Assembly: GCA_035478715.1 (NCBI GenBank)
Contig: DATIJK010000004.1
Coordinates: 1 to 13,386 of the forward strand
DNA length: 13,386 bases
Reading direction: 5' to 3'
Source: JAICLK01 sp035478715
GTDB lineage: Bacteria; Patescibacteriota; Saccharimonadia; Saccharimonadales; UBA4665
The translations under genes and the position numbers were made by a program. Of this stretch, positions 1-6,362 are shown piece after piece. Under the pieces are notes generated by a model. That model did not search any database. It was not told the origin of the DNA and saw nothing but the letters and a program-made list of their open reading frames with translations. The number at the start of each line of letters is the position of its first letter. Positions within the stretch are counted from its first letter, which is position 1.

Positions 1-2
1 AG

Positions 3-359
3 GACAAAGGTTTCAGTCGCATTCCCATAATAAATGCCCAGCAAACGACCTGTTTTGGTGTTTTGTTGATGAAAGATCTCGTTGATGTGAATTTTGATGA
101 ACATGCAACACCCGTCCAGGATTTACCTTTGTACCCATCGCAAACGGTCGGTAGTTTGACGGCGCTTGATACGCTGTTCCGAAAATTTATTAACGGCGGA
201 ACGCACTTGTTCCCTGTTGAGCAAGGCGACCAGATTGTCGGCATAGTGACAATCGAAGATTTGCTGGAAGAAATCGTCGGGCATGAGATTGAAGACGAGA
301 CTGACCGCACGAAACGTGGCGGTAAGAAACGCCGTTTGCGATTGCGCCGCTCGAAGTAA
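3..359 (+). CDS. CNNM/CorC (HlyC)-type CBS-domain protein, 3' part
   Basis: The reading frame is open from the window edge, so the gene begins upstream; 118 C-terminal residues are visible. Residues 1-27 look like the end of a first CBS domain (FSRIPII, then GVLLMKDL). About 42-95 is a second CBS domain with the hallmark HLFPVEQGDQIVGIVTIEDL followed by LEEIVGHEIEDETD. In the CNNM/CorC family this CBS pair follows an N-terminal DUF21 membrane domain, and members are linked to Mg/Co or Na-coupled ion transport; the membrane part is outside the window, so transport is inferred. The protein ends in a very basic tail (KRGGKKRRLRLRRSK) right after the second CBS, with no room for the C-terminal CorC_HlyC domain that many relatives carry. 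Internal TTG (63) and ATG (69) codons are not believable starts because the CBS homology extends upstream of them. The following genes are convergent, so this gene is not co-transcribed with them. Confidence 0.88.
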   Translation, partial: DKGFSRIPIINAQQTTCFGVLLMKDLVDVNFDEHATPVQDLPLYPSQTVGSLTALDTLFRKFINGGTHLFPVEQGDQIVGIVTIEDLLEEIVGHEIEDETDRTKRGGKKRRLRLRRSK

Positions 360-365
360 TTTTCA

Positions 366-389
366 ATTACTTTTGATGCCAAAAGTAAT
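366..389. repeat. Palindromic repeat, copy 1
   Basis: Arms ATTACTTTTG (366-375) and CAAAAGTAAT (380-389) are perfect reverse complements around an ATGC centre, giving a 10-bp stem with a 4-nt loop. The copy at 427-450 has nearly the same arms. It starts seven bases after the stop codon of the CBS-protein gene, so it could act as a transcript-end hairpin, but no clear T-run follows it. Confidence 0.75.
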
Positions 390-426
390 ACTAAACCACT
401 GGACAAAGGATCATAAACACTTCAAT

Positions 427-450
427 GTTACTTTTGATCGCAAAAGTAAC
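427..450. repeat. Palindromic repeat, copy 2
   Basis: Arms GTTACTTTTG (427-436) and CAAAAGTAAC (441-450) pair perfectly around ATCG. Copies 1 and 2 share TTACTTTTGAT and AAAAGTAA and lie 61 bp apart. The outermost base pair changed from A-T in copy 1 to G-C here, a compensated change that keeps the pairing. Downstream the sequence continues CAAAAACGACGG without a terminator-like T-tract. Confidence 0.75.
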
Positions 451-519
451 CAAAAACGACGGACTGCGTTTTGCCGCGGGGAATCTCCATGCCATTTATG
501 AGCTTGTCCGCAGAACTCA

Positions 520-550
520 CCATAAAACTTGCTACAAGCAACTTTTATGG
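520..550. repeat. Imperfect hairpin in the convergent gap
   Basis: CCATAAAA (520-527) pairs with TTTTATGG (543-550). Inside it TTGCT (529-533) pairs with AGCAA (537-541), with one C-C mismatch between the two stems and a 3-nt ACA loop. Thirteen of fourteen positions pair. It lies downstream of the two palindromes and may belong to the same element; no function is evident. Confidence 0.6.
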
Positions 551-696
551 CTCAGACAACTGCGGCCAGCCAAGCACGCTCAAAATGACACTCCGATTCT
601 CCGGCCAAAGCCGATGTCCGTCAACAAGAGGAATGCTTCGCAAATTATATTTGAATCATGTTGTATTTCATGATAAATATTTTTAAAACTGCAAAG

Positions 697-2229
697 TTAG
701 CCGGTCCAGTCTGTTATGAAAATCGACAGGTCGGTTATTGTTACCGTGCCGTCTCCGTTTACGTCGCCCAGTGATTGCGTAACATTGAGGTGGAAATGCG
801 ACAGTATCACAGATAGGTCAGTAATATTTACATTGCCGTCATTGTTAAAGTCGCCGTAACTCGCACCGCCATGATAATCACCGAATAAACCCAGCCCTTT
901 GAAGGATCCCAACCCAGACGGTTCATCGAATCCAACGGCTGCGGTACAGTGTGTTGTTGCGGTTGCCGTGCAGTTATTACCCAGCGTGATGTCGTGCGTG
1001 TTTGAGCTGTCGGCGTTTTGATATATGTATTGCGAACCGTATTGATTGTTCGGTACGCGACCGGCAAGAGCGATAGAGGCGGCTACTATCGGAGATGATA
1101 ACGACGTTCCGCCGCCGAACATCCACTGGCCGTCGGAGTACGTCGCGACGCCAGGGTTCGGGTCTGCCATCGCCGACATGTCTCCGTCGGCTTTGTTCTG
1201 GCCGCAGCCGGCGGTGCTCCATTCTGGCAAGCTTGTTTGCCACGCCGGTGCGTCAAAGCCGTTTAACGCGCAGCCGCCGCCCGAATCGGACCAGACGGTT
1301 TCGCTACTCCACGTATTATTAGCATTCAAGTTTAATGATGTACCGGCCGCGTCTATGACTTCTGCAAGATCGGCGGGATAACCATTCGCCTCGTCACTCC
1401 CACTATCCCCGCTTGCCGCGACAACGGCGATACCTTTGAATTGAAAGTCGGCATTTGCCGGAGGAAAATTCGAGCCGCCCCAACTCAATGAAATCGCGAT
1501 CGGGTTGAATGAAGCGGCGACGGGGACTGCATCGTTAAGTGAATTACTGTCATCATCAGATTGCACAAGCAATATCTTGCACGTCTGGCAGATCATGTGC
1601 GCTGTTTGCACATCCAGATCCATCTCGATATCCCAGTTATCGTTAACGGGTAGCGGTGCCGGCAACGGTGAAGTCTGGCCACTGCCATTTACGATTTTCA
1701 GGCAGCCATTCGCTTTCGTGCAGGATGGCAGGCCGTATTGCTGGTCGAATGTTGCCAAATTACCCTCGATCGAGCCAGGTCCCCGATAGCCGCCGGCATC
1801 GACGATTGCAATAGTATTCGGGCCGAAACTGACTGGCTGCGAACAGGTTCCTTGCACTGGTCCGCCAGGTTTGCACGGTAATTGGTATGCAGTATGGAGT
1901 TGCTGCGGCGAATACACTCCGGAAAATGCTTTTTTATTTTTCGGTGTTGCCCCACTATTGCGACGTAGTTGTTTAGCAGCGTTATATGTCGCAGCATGCA
2001 TCGGGTTGCCCTGTGTGTCGACTGGTACCACTAGGTTGCAGCGGTGCATTCCCGGTCTTGTCACATCGCATGTCGAAGGGCGGAATCCCTGTTTGATGTA
2101 TTGCTGCACCTTCGGGCTTGGCGGATTGGTCGCCGCAACAGCAGCCATTGTGGAAGCTGCGGTCGCAATCAGTATCACACCGACAAAAACAAAAGCCCAG
2201 TTTTTTGCTACAAACTTAAACCGGCTCAT
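697..2229 (-). CDS. Secreted S53 (sedolisin-like) serine-carboxyl peptidase with C-terminal dockerin
   Basis: Numbering is from the ATG at 2229 (510 residues). Residues 12-33 are a hydrophobic stretch ending AAVAA, consistent with Sec export. The S53 catalytic set is complete: Glu202 and Asp206 in WDIEMDLD, the oxyanion Asp275 in AASGDSGS, and nucleophile Ser376 in GGGTSLSSP. HDITLGNN (Asp413) and the downstream GFDEPSGLGS match the calcium-site end of the fold. Family members are usually acid-active endopeptidases; the substrate here is unknown. Only about 70 residues lie between signal and catalytic domain, much shorter than a full Pro-kumamolisin propeptide. Residues 459-510 are two F-hand dockerin repeats with all calcium ligands (Asp460, Asn462, Asp464, Asp471; Asp489, Asn491, Asp493, Asp500). 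A TTG at 2277 would add 16 residues; I prefer the ATG because it gives a compact signal peptide, though neither start has a clear Shine-Dalgarno. It lies 3' of the beta-propeller gene on the same strand. Confidence 0.93.
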   Translation of the reverse strand: MSRFKFVAKNWAFVFVGVILIATAASTMAAVAATNPPSPKVQQYIKQGFRPSTCDVTRPGMHRCNLVVPVDTQGNPMHAATYNAAKQLRRNSGATPKNKKAFSGVYSPQQLHTAYQLPCKPGGPVQGTCSQPVSFGPNTIAIVDAGGYRGPGSIEGNLATFDQQYGLPSCTKANGCLKIVNGSGQTSPLPAPLPVNDNWDIEMDLDVQTAHMICQTCKILLVQSDDDSNSLNDAVPVAASFNPIAISLSWGGSNFPPANADFQFKGIAVVAASGDSGSDEANGYPADLAEVIDAAGTSLNLNANNTWSSETVWSDSGGGCALNGFDAPAWQTSLPEWSTAGCGQNKADGDMSAMADPNPGVATYSDGQWMFGGGTSLSSPIVAASIALAGRVPNNQYGSQYIYQNADSSNTHDITLGNNCTATATTHCTAAVGFDEPSGLGSFKGLGLFGDYHGGASYGDFNNDGNVNITDLSVILSHFHLNVTQSLGDVNGDGTVTITDLSIFITDWTG

Positions 2230-2349
2230 ACGGACATGATGCTGTACAGAGAATCGGCTAATCGTTGATTTTTTCAATTTTTATTTTTATATGCTAAATA
2301 AAATGGTAGCACCCAGAGGCGAGACAATGCAAATTGAATGACTGTAACT

Positions 2350-4350
2350 TTACCCCCAATGACTCAAGAGCATGGACAAATCACCGATTTCAACGGTACC
2401 GCTGTGGTTCAGATCGCAGGCGGCGTCCGTCGTACCCCAGTGGCTCAAAAATATTGATAAATCGGTAATATTGACATGTCCATCGTTGTTTAGGTCACCG
2501 GTTGTTCCGGCAGTTCCAGTGGTCGATAAGCCCACACTGACCGATTTGCCGCTTTCGGCGCCGCTAGTATCGTACGCCGTAACAGTGTAATTGTAGACAG
2601 TGCCGCTCGCCAAACCTGTATCGGTGTAGCTCAGACTTGATGACCCCGGCAGTGTCGCAATCAGTGTGCCAGCCCTGTAGACTTTATAACCAGCTATTCC
2701 CGGTCCGCTCGGGTCGCTGCTGGCTGACCACGCCATTGAAATAGAGCTACTCGTTTGGGCGGTAGAATGCAGGCCTGCCGGAATCGTGGGCGGCACGACA
2801 CTTGTGCCTGGAACGTAGAGTGCGTATAGGTTACCGCTATAATCAGCAGTGAATAACAACCCATTTACGACGGTTGGCGACGCCCAGTGTTCATTGATCC
2901 CGATGCCTTGCGAGGTGGAGTCGTATAAAGTTGCGCCGGTAGTTGCGTTGAGCGCTAAGATGCTGTTGCCATCAAGGTATACGACCCCGTTTGCAACAAA
3001 CGGCGAGCTGCTCGCAATGCCGGTTTTTTTGTACTGCTGCACAAGCGTTGAAACACCGCCGGTTGTTACGAGTTTATAGGCATAAAAATCACCAGATTCG
3101 TCGGTAACGAATACCCAGGCGTTTCCGCTGCCATCGGTCCATTCAGCAGGCTGTTCATGAACTTCGTTGGAAATCGATATGGCCTGCATCTGCCCGCCAG
3201 TGTGGCCCGGCCCGCCGGCGCCGGACATGTTAGACCGGTTGACGAGCCGCACGGTATTATCCTTGCCTGCTTGCACCAGCATGTATGGTGTATTAGAACC
3301 TGATTGCGTTGGCAGTAATACCGGTGCGGTACTGCCTAAATCCTCGTCGGCGCTGTCGAGCGTTGCGAAGTTCGTCGGCGTGTATGAATCGACGATTGTG
3401 CCTAAATTCGGTGTCAGCTCTATGATGCTGTCTCCCCAATCTTTTCCGCCAGTGTTGGCATTATATTTGCCGTTGCCTGTCGCGAAAAACACGTTGCCGC
3501 TCACGGGATCAACTTTCACGCCCGGCCGGGCCCATATGCCGGATTCGGTGTCGGCGCAGTAATTCGTGTGGCTCGAGGTCGCGTCCTGCAGCTGCGTAAT
3601 ATTCGAACATTCAGCGTTCCAGACTGTTTTTACGCCGGTCGATAAATTGACAGCCACAACATGGCCGATGTAATGGCCGTAGTCGCCGTCATTGCCGCTG
3701 ATCGTCATATATAAGTAGCCGTTCGCGATATTGATGCTGGCCGACCCCTTTTCAATGTTGTTAGCGAGTAAAGTGATTTGCGCCGGAAACCCAGTACCGG
3801 TGACTTCCGCGCCGGTGCTGATATTGTATTTGTGGATGTAGCCGTCAAGTGCGTAAGCGTAAATGAAATTGCCTGAAGGGTCGATCGCCGGAGTTGATTT
3901 GGTGCCTTGTCCGTTGTAATTGGCGGCGGACGGGTCGGCTTCCCAGATTTTTGTACCAGTCCAGGCGTTGTATGCCGCCAGCTGGCCTTTGATCGTGTTT
4001 ACGAATACCAGATCCATCGTGCCTTGCGAAGTCGTTACATCTGGCTGCTCAACAACGCCGCTGTCGACATCATCGGGTGTCGCCACTTGCCAGAGTTTGG
4101 CAAGACTGTGCGCATTTGCGGTCGTCAATTTCGTTTCGTTCGTATTATTCCCGCTGCTGTCGCCGCCGCCATCGAAGATCTGCCAGGGGATATCACCATT
4201 TGCAGCATACGCCGACGGACTGTTTATGTGACCGCGATTGATAACATACAGTGTTACGGCGAGTGACGAAGAAAAGAAAATAAATCCGACGACAAAAAGA
4301 ATTACTGCAACTATATTTATGATTGCAAGATGTTTTTTCATTGAACTCAT
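2350..4350 (-). CDS. Secreted PQQ-type beta-propeller / FN3 / dockerin protein
   Basis: 666 residues. Residues 7-36 are a hydrophobic export or anchor segment. About 53-513 resembles the quinoprotein alcohol-dehydrogenase-like beta-propeller family: repeated blades such as GQLAAYNAWTGTKIWEAD, NFIYAYALDGYIHKYNISTG, GNSILALNATTGATLYD and GNLYALYVPG. I cannot confirm PQQ-binding or metal ligands, so enzyme activity should not be assumed; many such propellers are binding scaffolds. Residues 521-610 are a fibronectin type III domain (GYKVYRAG...YTVTAYDTSGAESG). Residues 618-639 and 645-666 are dockerin F-hands: the first has Asp619, Asn621, Asp623 and Asp630, while the second carries Ser650 where the fifth-position Asp is usual. 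The start could instead be Met4 (4341). The gene lies 72 bp 5' of the TTG-extended S53 frame on the same strand, so both could share a transcript. It is outward-facing and probably surface-attached or released. Confidence 0.88.
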   Translation of the reverse strand: MSSMKKHLAIINIVAVILFVVGFIFFSSSLAVTLYVINRGHINSPSAYAANGDIPWQIFDGGGDSSGNNTNETKLTTANAHSLAKLWQVATPDDVDSGVVEQPDVTTSQGTMDLVFVNTIKGQLAAYNAWTGTKIWEADPSAANYNGQGTKSTPAIDPSGNFIYAYALDGYIHKYNISTGAEVTGTGFPAQITLLANNIEKGSASINIANGYLYMTISGNDGDYGHYIGHVVAVNLSTGVKTVWNAECSNITQLQDATSSHTNYCADTESGIWARPGVKVDPVSGNVFFATGNGKYNANTGGKDWGDSIIELTPNLGTIVDSYTPTNFATLDSADEDLGSTAPVLLPTQSGSNTPYMLVQAGKDNTVRLVNRSNMSGAGGPGHTGGQMQAISISNEVHEQPAEWTDGSGNAWVFVTDESGDFYAYKLVTTGGVSTLVQQYKKTGIASSSPFVANGVVYLDGNSILALNATTGATLYDSTSQGIGINEHWASPTVVNGLLFTADYSGNLYALYVPGTSVVPPTIPAGLHSTAQTSSSISMAWSASSDPSGPGIAGYKVYRAGTLIATLPGSSSLSYTDTGLASGTVYNYTVTAYDTSGAESGKSVSVGLSTTGTAGTTGDLNNDGHVNITDLSIFLSHWGTTDAACDLNHSGTVEIGDLSMLLSHWG

Positions 4351-4415
4351 TTTATATCTCGCTTTCGAGTCAAAATTTCAGCTCGACGAGCGAAAACTAC
4401 GGCATTCACCGCAGG

Positions 4416-4431
4416 CGTAACCGAAGTTACG
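4416..4431 (-). other. cUUCGg tetraloop hairpin upstream of the beta-propeller gene
   Basis: Read on the minus strand, CGTAAC-TTCG-GTTACG forms a 6-bp stem closed by the very stable C(UUCG)G tetraloop. It sits in the 151-bp gap (4351-4501) between the 178-residue gene and the beta-propeller gene, 66 to 81 bases before the latter's ATG. No T-run follows, so it is more likely a leader or processing hairpin than an intrinsic terminator. The gap also contains GCTCG-A-CGAGC (4381-4391). Confidence 0.5.
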
Positions 4432-4501
4432 TTGAGGATGAATGGCGCAGTTTGCAGCCATCGAGGTGGGATTTTGGCCGGAATGGAGATATTAAATGAG
4501 T

Positions 4502-5038
4502 TCATTGAACGGTAAATCCTGCCAAGTCTTCATTCACGAAATAATCGGTAAAGTCATCTTCAGAGGTCAATATGACGCCAACTTTGTATAATCCGCTATG
4601 AGCTGTAACTGGTATCGTATAGCTGAAAGTTTTTGTGACTGATTTGCCCGCAGGGAAACTTATCAAGACATCTTTCGGGCTTTTCCAAACTTCTTTGTTC
4701 GTTGGCGGGTATTTGAGCCATGCTTTGAATGTCGCTTTCGTTGCTTGGTCTGATGTGGCGGTAATGGTAATTGTCTGCACATCGCCGCTCGATACCGTTG
4801 CGGATGAAACGATTCCGGTCACATCAAAATGCGGCAAACTTTCTGCCTGGACGGTGGGTTTCGATACTCTGCCTAGATGCAGCGGTTTACCGTAATGCGC
4901 ATAGTAAGCGGCTGCGCCATAGCGCATAAACAAAAACCCAGCCACGATAAAAAATGCGATTGCCACCGCAGCCAACACACCGGGCGCGATAAGGTGTGTT
5001 TTGCTTGTCTGTCTCTTGTCTTCGTGCTGCCGTTTCAT
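4502..5038 (-). CDS. Small membrane-anchored protein with outward beta-sandwich-like domain
   Basis: 178 residues, not recognised as a named family. A basic N-terminus (MKRQHEDKRQTSKTH) is followed by one membrane span at about 17-40, giving an N-in/C-out signal anchor. Residues 70-178 have alternating hydrophobic strands typical of an Ig/FN3-like beta-sandwich (VQTITITATS, KATFKAWLKY, FPAGKSVTKTFSYTIPV, GLYKVGVILTS). The wording 'KxW....VLxSFxAGKSxTKTFxYTIP' recalls accessory Ig-like modules of extracellular glycan-related proteins, which is an impression only. It starts 41 bp after the stop of the 199-residue gene and has the same anchored architecture, so the two are probably co-transcribed. 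It ends in TGA; translation past it reads low-complexity sequence to a TAA, which supports TGA as a normal stop. A role as docking partner or receptor for the neighbouring dockerin proteins is speculative. Confidence 0.8.
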   Translation of the reverse strand: MKRQHEDKRQTSKTHLIAPGVLAAVAIAFFIVAGFLFMRYGAAAYYAHYGKPLHLGRVSKPTVQAESLPHFDVTGIVSSATVSSGDVQTITITATSDQATKATFKAWLKYPPTNKEVWKSPKDVLISFPAGKSVTKTFSYTIPVTAHSGLYKVGVILTSEDDFTDYFVNEDLAGFTVQ

Positions 5039-5079
5039 ATCTTGACATTACACTAATGCTTTAATAATACAATATAAAA

Positions 5080-5679
5080 TTAGTCAACGGTCACCGATTG
5101 CAGCGTCCAGTCGCCAGACTGCTTTGCAAAGTTCATAGCATAGGTCGTATCTGACTTTGAGCTTTTAAAATGCATCGTGATCGTGCCATTATTGGTCGAA
5201 TCATTTTCAAAAATGAACGGTCCAAAATCCTTCTGAAACGACGCGAAATACGCGATGTAATCGTTCCTGCTCAGATATTCTGTCGCGCCGCTGACCGTCA
5301 GCTTGTACGCGTTCAAGACGGTGCCTTTCGGGGCTGTTTCGCAATACGCGGTCTGCACATCAGGATTGCCGCAGGTGACACGTACCGGCTGCTGCTGTTC
5401 GAGCGCACTGGCAAAGAATCCGCGTTTTATAAGGTTTGCGTAATTGATTTGCGTATAACAGAATGACTGGTCAGGTACAGAGCAATGTACCGTTGGTTGT
5501 GCTTTTTTTGCGGACATCTGATTGGCGGTAGTATCACCGGTGGGTTGCTGCTGCTTGCCGTGCGCTGGCCAAAAAAGTACTGCAACGAAAACAGCGGCAC
5601 ATACAAAACTAATTAGTAAGACTTTCACAATCCACGGATTTGCGGATGTATTCTTTTGGTTTGCACGTTTTGATCGCAT
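5080..5679 (-). CDS. Small membrane-anchored protein with four outward cysteines
   Basis: 199 residues, no family recognised. A basic start (MRSKRANQKN) and one membrane span at about 16-37 put the C-terminal part outside. A flexible Q/T/A-rich linker (41-60) follows. The outward domain contains Cys66, Cys74, Cys103 and Cys113, enough for two disulfides. Its end is strand-rich (NGTITMHFKSS, TTYAMNFAKQSGDWTLQSVTVD) and resembles small alpha+beta folds that end in a 'GxWKLxSV' strand, as NTF2-like domains do; this is a weak structural guess. The start lies 13 bp after the stop of the YdjM-like gene and the stop is 41 bp before the next minus-strand gene, so an operon of these three is likely. 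Confidence 0.8.
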   Translation of the reverse strand: MRSKRANQKNTSANPWIVKVLLISFVCAAVFVAVLFWPAHGKQQQPTGDTTANQMSAKKAQPTVHCSVPDQSFCYTQINYANLIKRGFFASALEQQQPVRVTCGNPDVQTAYCETAPKGTVLNAYKLTVSGATEYLSRNDYIAYFASFQKDFGPFIFENDSTNNGTITMHFKSSKSDTTYAMNFAKQSGDWTLQSVTVD

Positions 5680-5692
5680 GATTCGCGCTCGT

Positions 5693-6271
5693 TTAGTGGA
5701 CTAACGAATGAAAAAAGTGTGTGATTGTCTGGTAATGGGTGGCATAGAACCAGATGTTGAAAAGTAGTAGTGCCGGGAACAAGATAAATGTTTCGACGCC
5801 TTTGCCGGTTGTGATGCGGAAACGTCTGATTGGCGGCAATCCGAACTTTAGCGGAATCGGCAGCAGCAGCGGCACGCCTTCTTTAGTAAACAAGTCCATT
5901 ACAATATGTGATGCGAAACCGATCATGAACGCCCACCACACATAGCCGCTGTTCACATGCGGCATGATCGGATGCAGGAACTTCAATAGCAAATTTGCTA
6001 AAAATCCAAAAGCCGCGAGTCCAAGGATTGAATGAGTAAAAAAGCGGTGACCCCCTGCCCCTTTACCGAACAATTTGCCGAAGAATTTGCCTTCTGGCAG
6101 ATTCCGCCAGAATGGCGCTGTCGGCTGGTCGATATCCGGAAAAATTCCGCCGATTTGATTTGCCAGAACGGCAATCAAAACGGTACTTAAACGCATTGCA
6201 GGCGGTACGGACGAAAACGCCACCACTCCGAGAGCGGTTATTGCGGCTAAATCATGAGTCCGGCCAGTCAT
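5693..6271 (-). CDS. YdjM-like (DUF457) membrane-bound metal-dependent hydrolase
   Basis: 192 residues, near the usual family length. The family signature is present: His6 in GRTHD, Asp46/Asp48 in FPDIDQP, His75/His80 in GGHRFFTHS, and His122/Asp126 in ASHIVMDLFTKEGV followed by the family-typical LLLPIP. Hydrophobic segments at about 9-21, 27-43, 81-99, 108-128 and 158-176 indicate a polytopic membrane protein. Relatives (E. coli YdjM, DUF457) are described as inner-membrane predicted phospholipase-like metal-dependent hydrolases; the true substrate is generally unknown. It is the first gene of the minus-strand series and diverges from the glycosyltransferase gene across 91 bp. AAGCAGG lies just before the ATG, too close for a standard Shine-Dalgarno. 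Confidence 0.88.
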   Translation of the reverse strand: MTGRTHDLAAITALGVVAFSSVPPAMRLSTVLIAVLANQIGGIFPDIDQPTAPFWRNLPEGKFFGKLFGKGAGGHRFFTHSILGLAAFGFLANLLLKFLHPIMPHVNSGYVWWAFMIGFASHIVMDLFTKEGVPLLLPIPLKFGLPPIRRFRITTGKGVETFILFPALLLFNIWFYATHYQTITHFFHSLVH

Positions 6272-6280
6272 ACCTGCTTA

Positions 6281-6308
6281 TGATTATCGACTTCAGCAAA
6301 TAAGTCAA
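6281..6308 (-). promoter_or_regulatory. Possible leftward promoter for the YdjM-like gene
   Basis: On the minus strand TTGACT (6308-6303) lies 16 bases from TAATCA (6286-6281). The -35 match is good and the -10 match poor. Predicted initiation near 6274 would leave almost no leader before the ATG at 6271. Offered as a weak call, supported mainly by the divergent arrangement. Confidence 0.25.
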
Positions 6309-6325
6309 ATAGTTATTAAATAAAC

Positions 6326-6354
6326 TTGAATAAAAAACAAAACTATGCTAAAAT
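6326..6354 (+). promoter_or_regulatory. Strong sigma-70-type extended -10 promoter for the glycosyltransferase
   Basis: TTGAAT (6326-6331) and TAAAAT (6349-6354) are separated by exactly 17 bases, with a TG at 6346-6347 one base before the -10 (extended -10, TGCTAAAAT). Initiation would fall near 6361, two bases before the ATG at 6363. That implies a leaderless message, or alternatively a roughly 47-nt leader if the real start is the ATG at 6408. Confidence 0.7.
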
Positions 6355-6362
6355 AACGCTCA

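Larger units (their letters stand above)
360..696. other. Gene-free convergent intergenic region with palindromes
   Basis: This 337-bp gap separates the CBS-protein gene (+) from the S53 peptidase gene (-), whose 3' ends face each other. It holds two near-identical palindromes (366-389 and 427-450), an imperfect hairpin (520-550), and a short inverted repeat ATCATG/CATGAT (655-660 and 669-674) followed by AAATATTTTT. The last could end transcription weakly from either side. Short overlapping open frames (283-501, 425-673, 471-686) run through it, but they cross the palindromes, lack recognisable domains and have no ribosome-binding site, so I do not call them. The region looks like a repeat element, or its remnant, between two operon ends. 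Confidence 0.6.

Noticed and set aside
425..686. Overlapping 71- to 82-codon frames in the convergent gap
   Set aside because: They overlap each other in different frames, one starts inside a palindrome, no ribosome-binding site or domain is visible, and the sequence is better explained by repeats.
697..4350. Classical clostridial-type cellulosome locus
   Set aside because: No scaffoldin, cohesin, CBM or recognised glycoside hydrolase catalytic domain is present; the dockerin-bearing domains are a peptidase, a beta-propeller and a beta-helix.
4502..4504. TGA read as a sense codon (as in Gracilibacteria/Absconditabacteria)
   Set aside because: TGA ends the 178-residue gene at a natural domain end, the downstream extension looks non-coding, and no long gene here contains an in-frame TGA.
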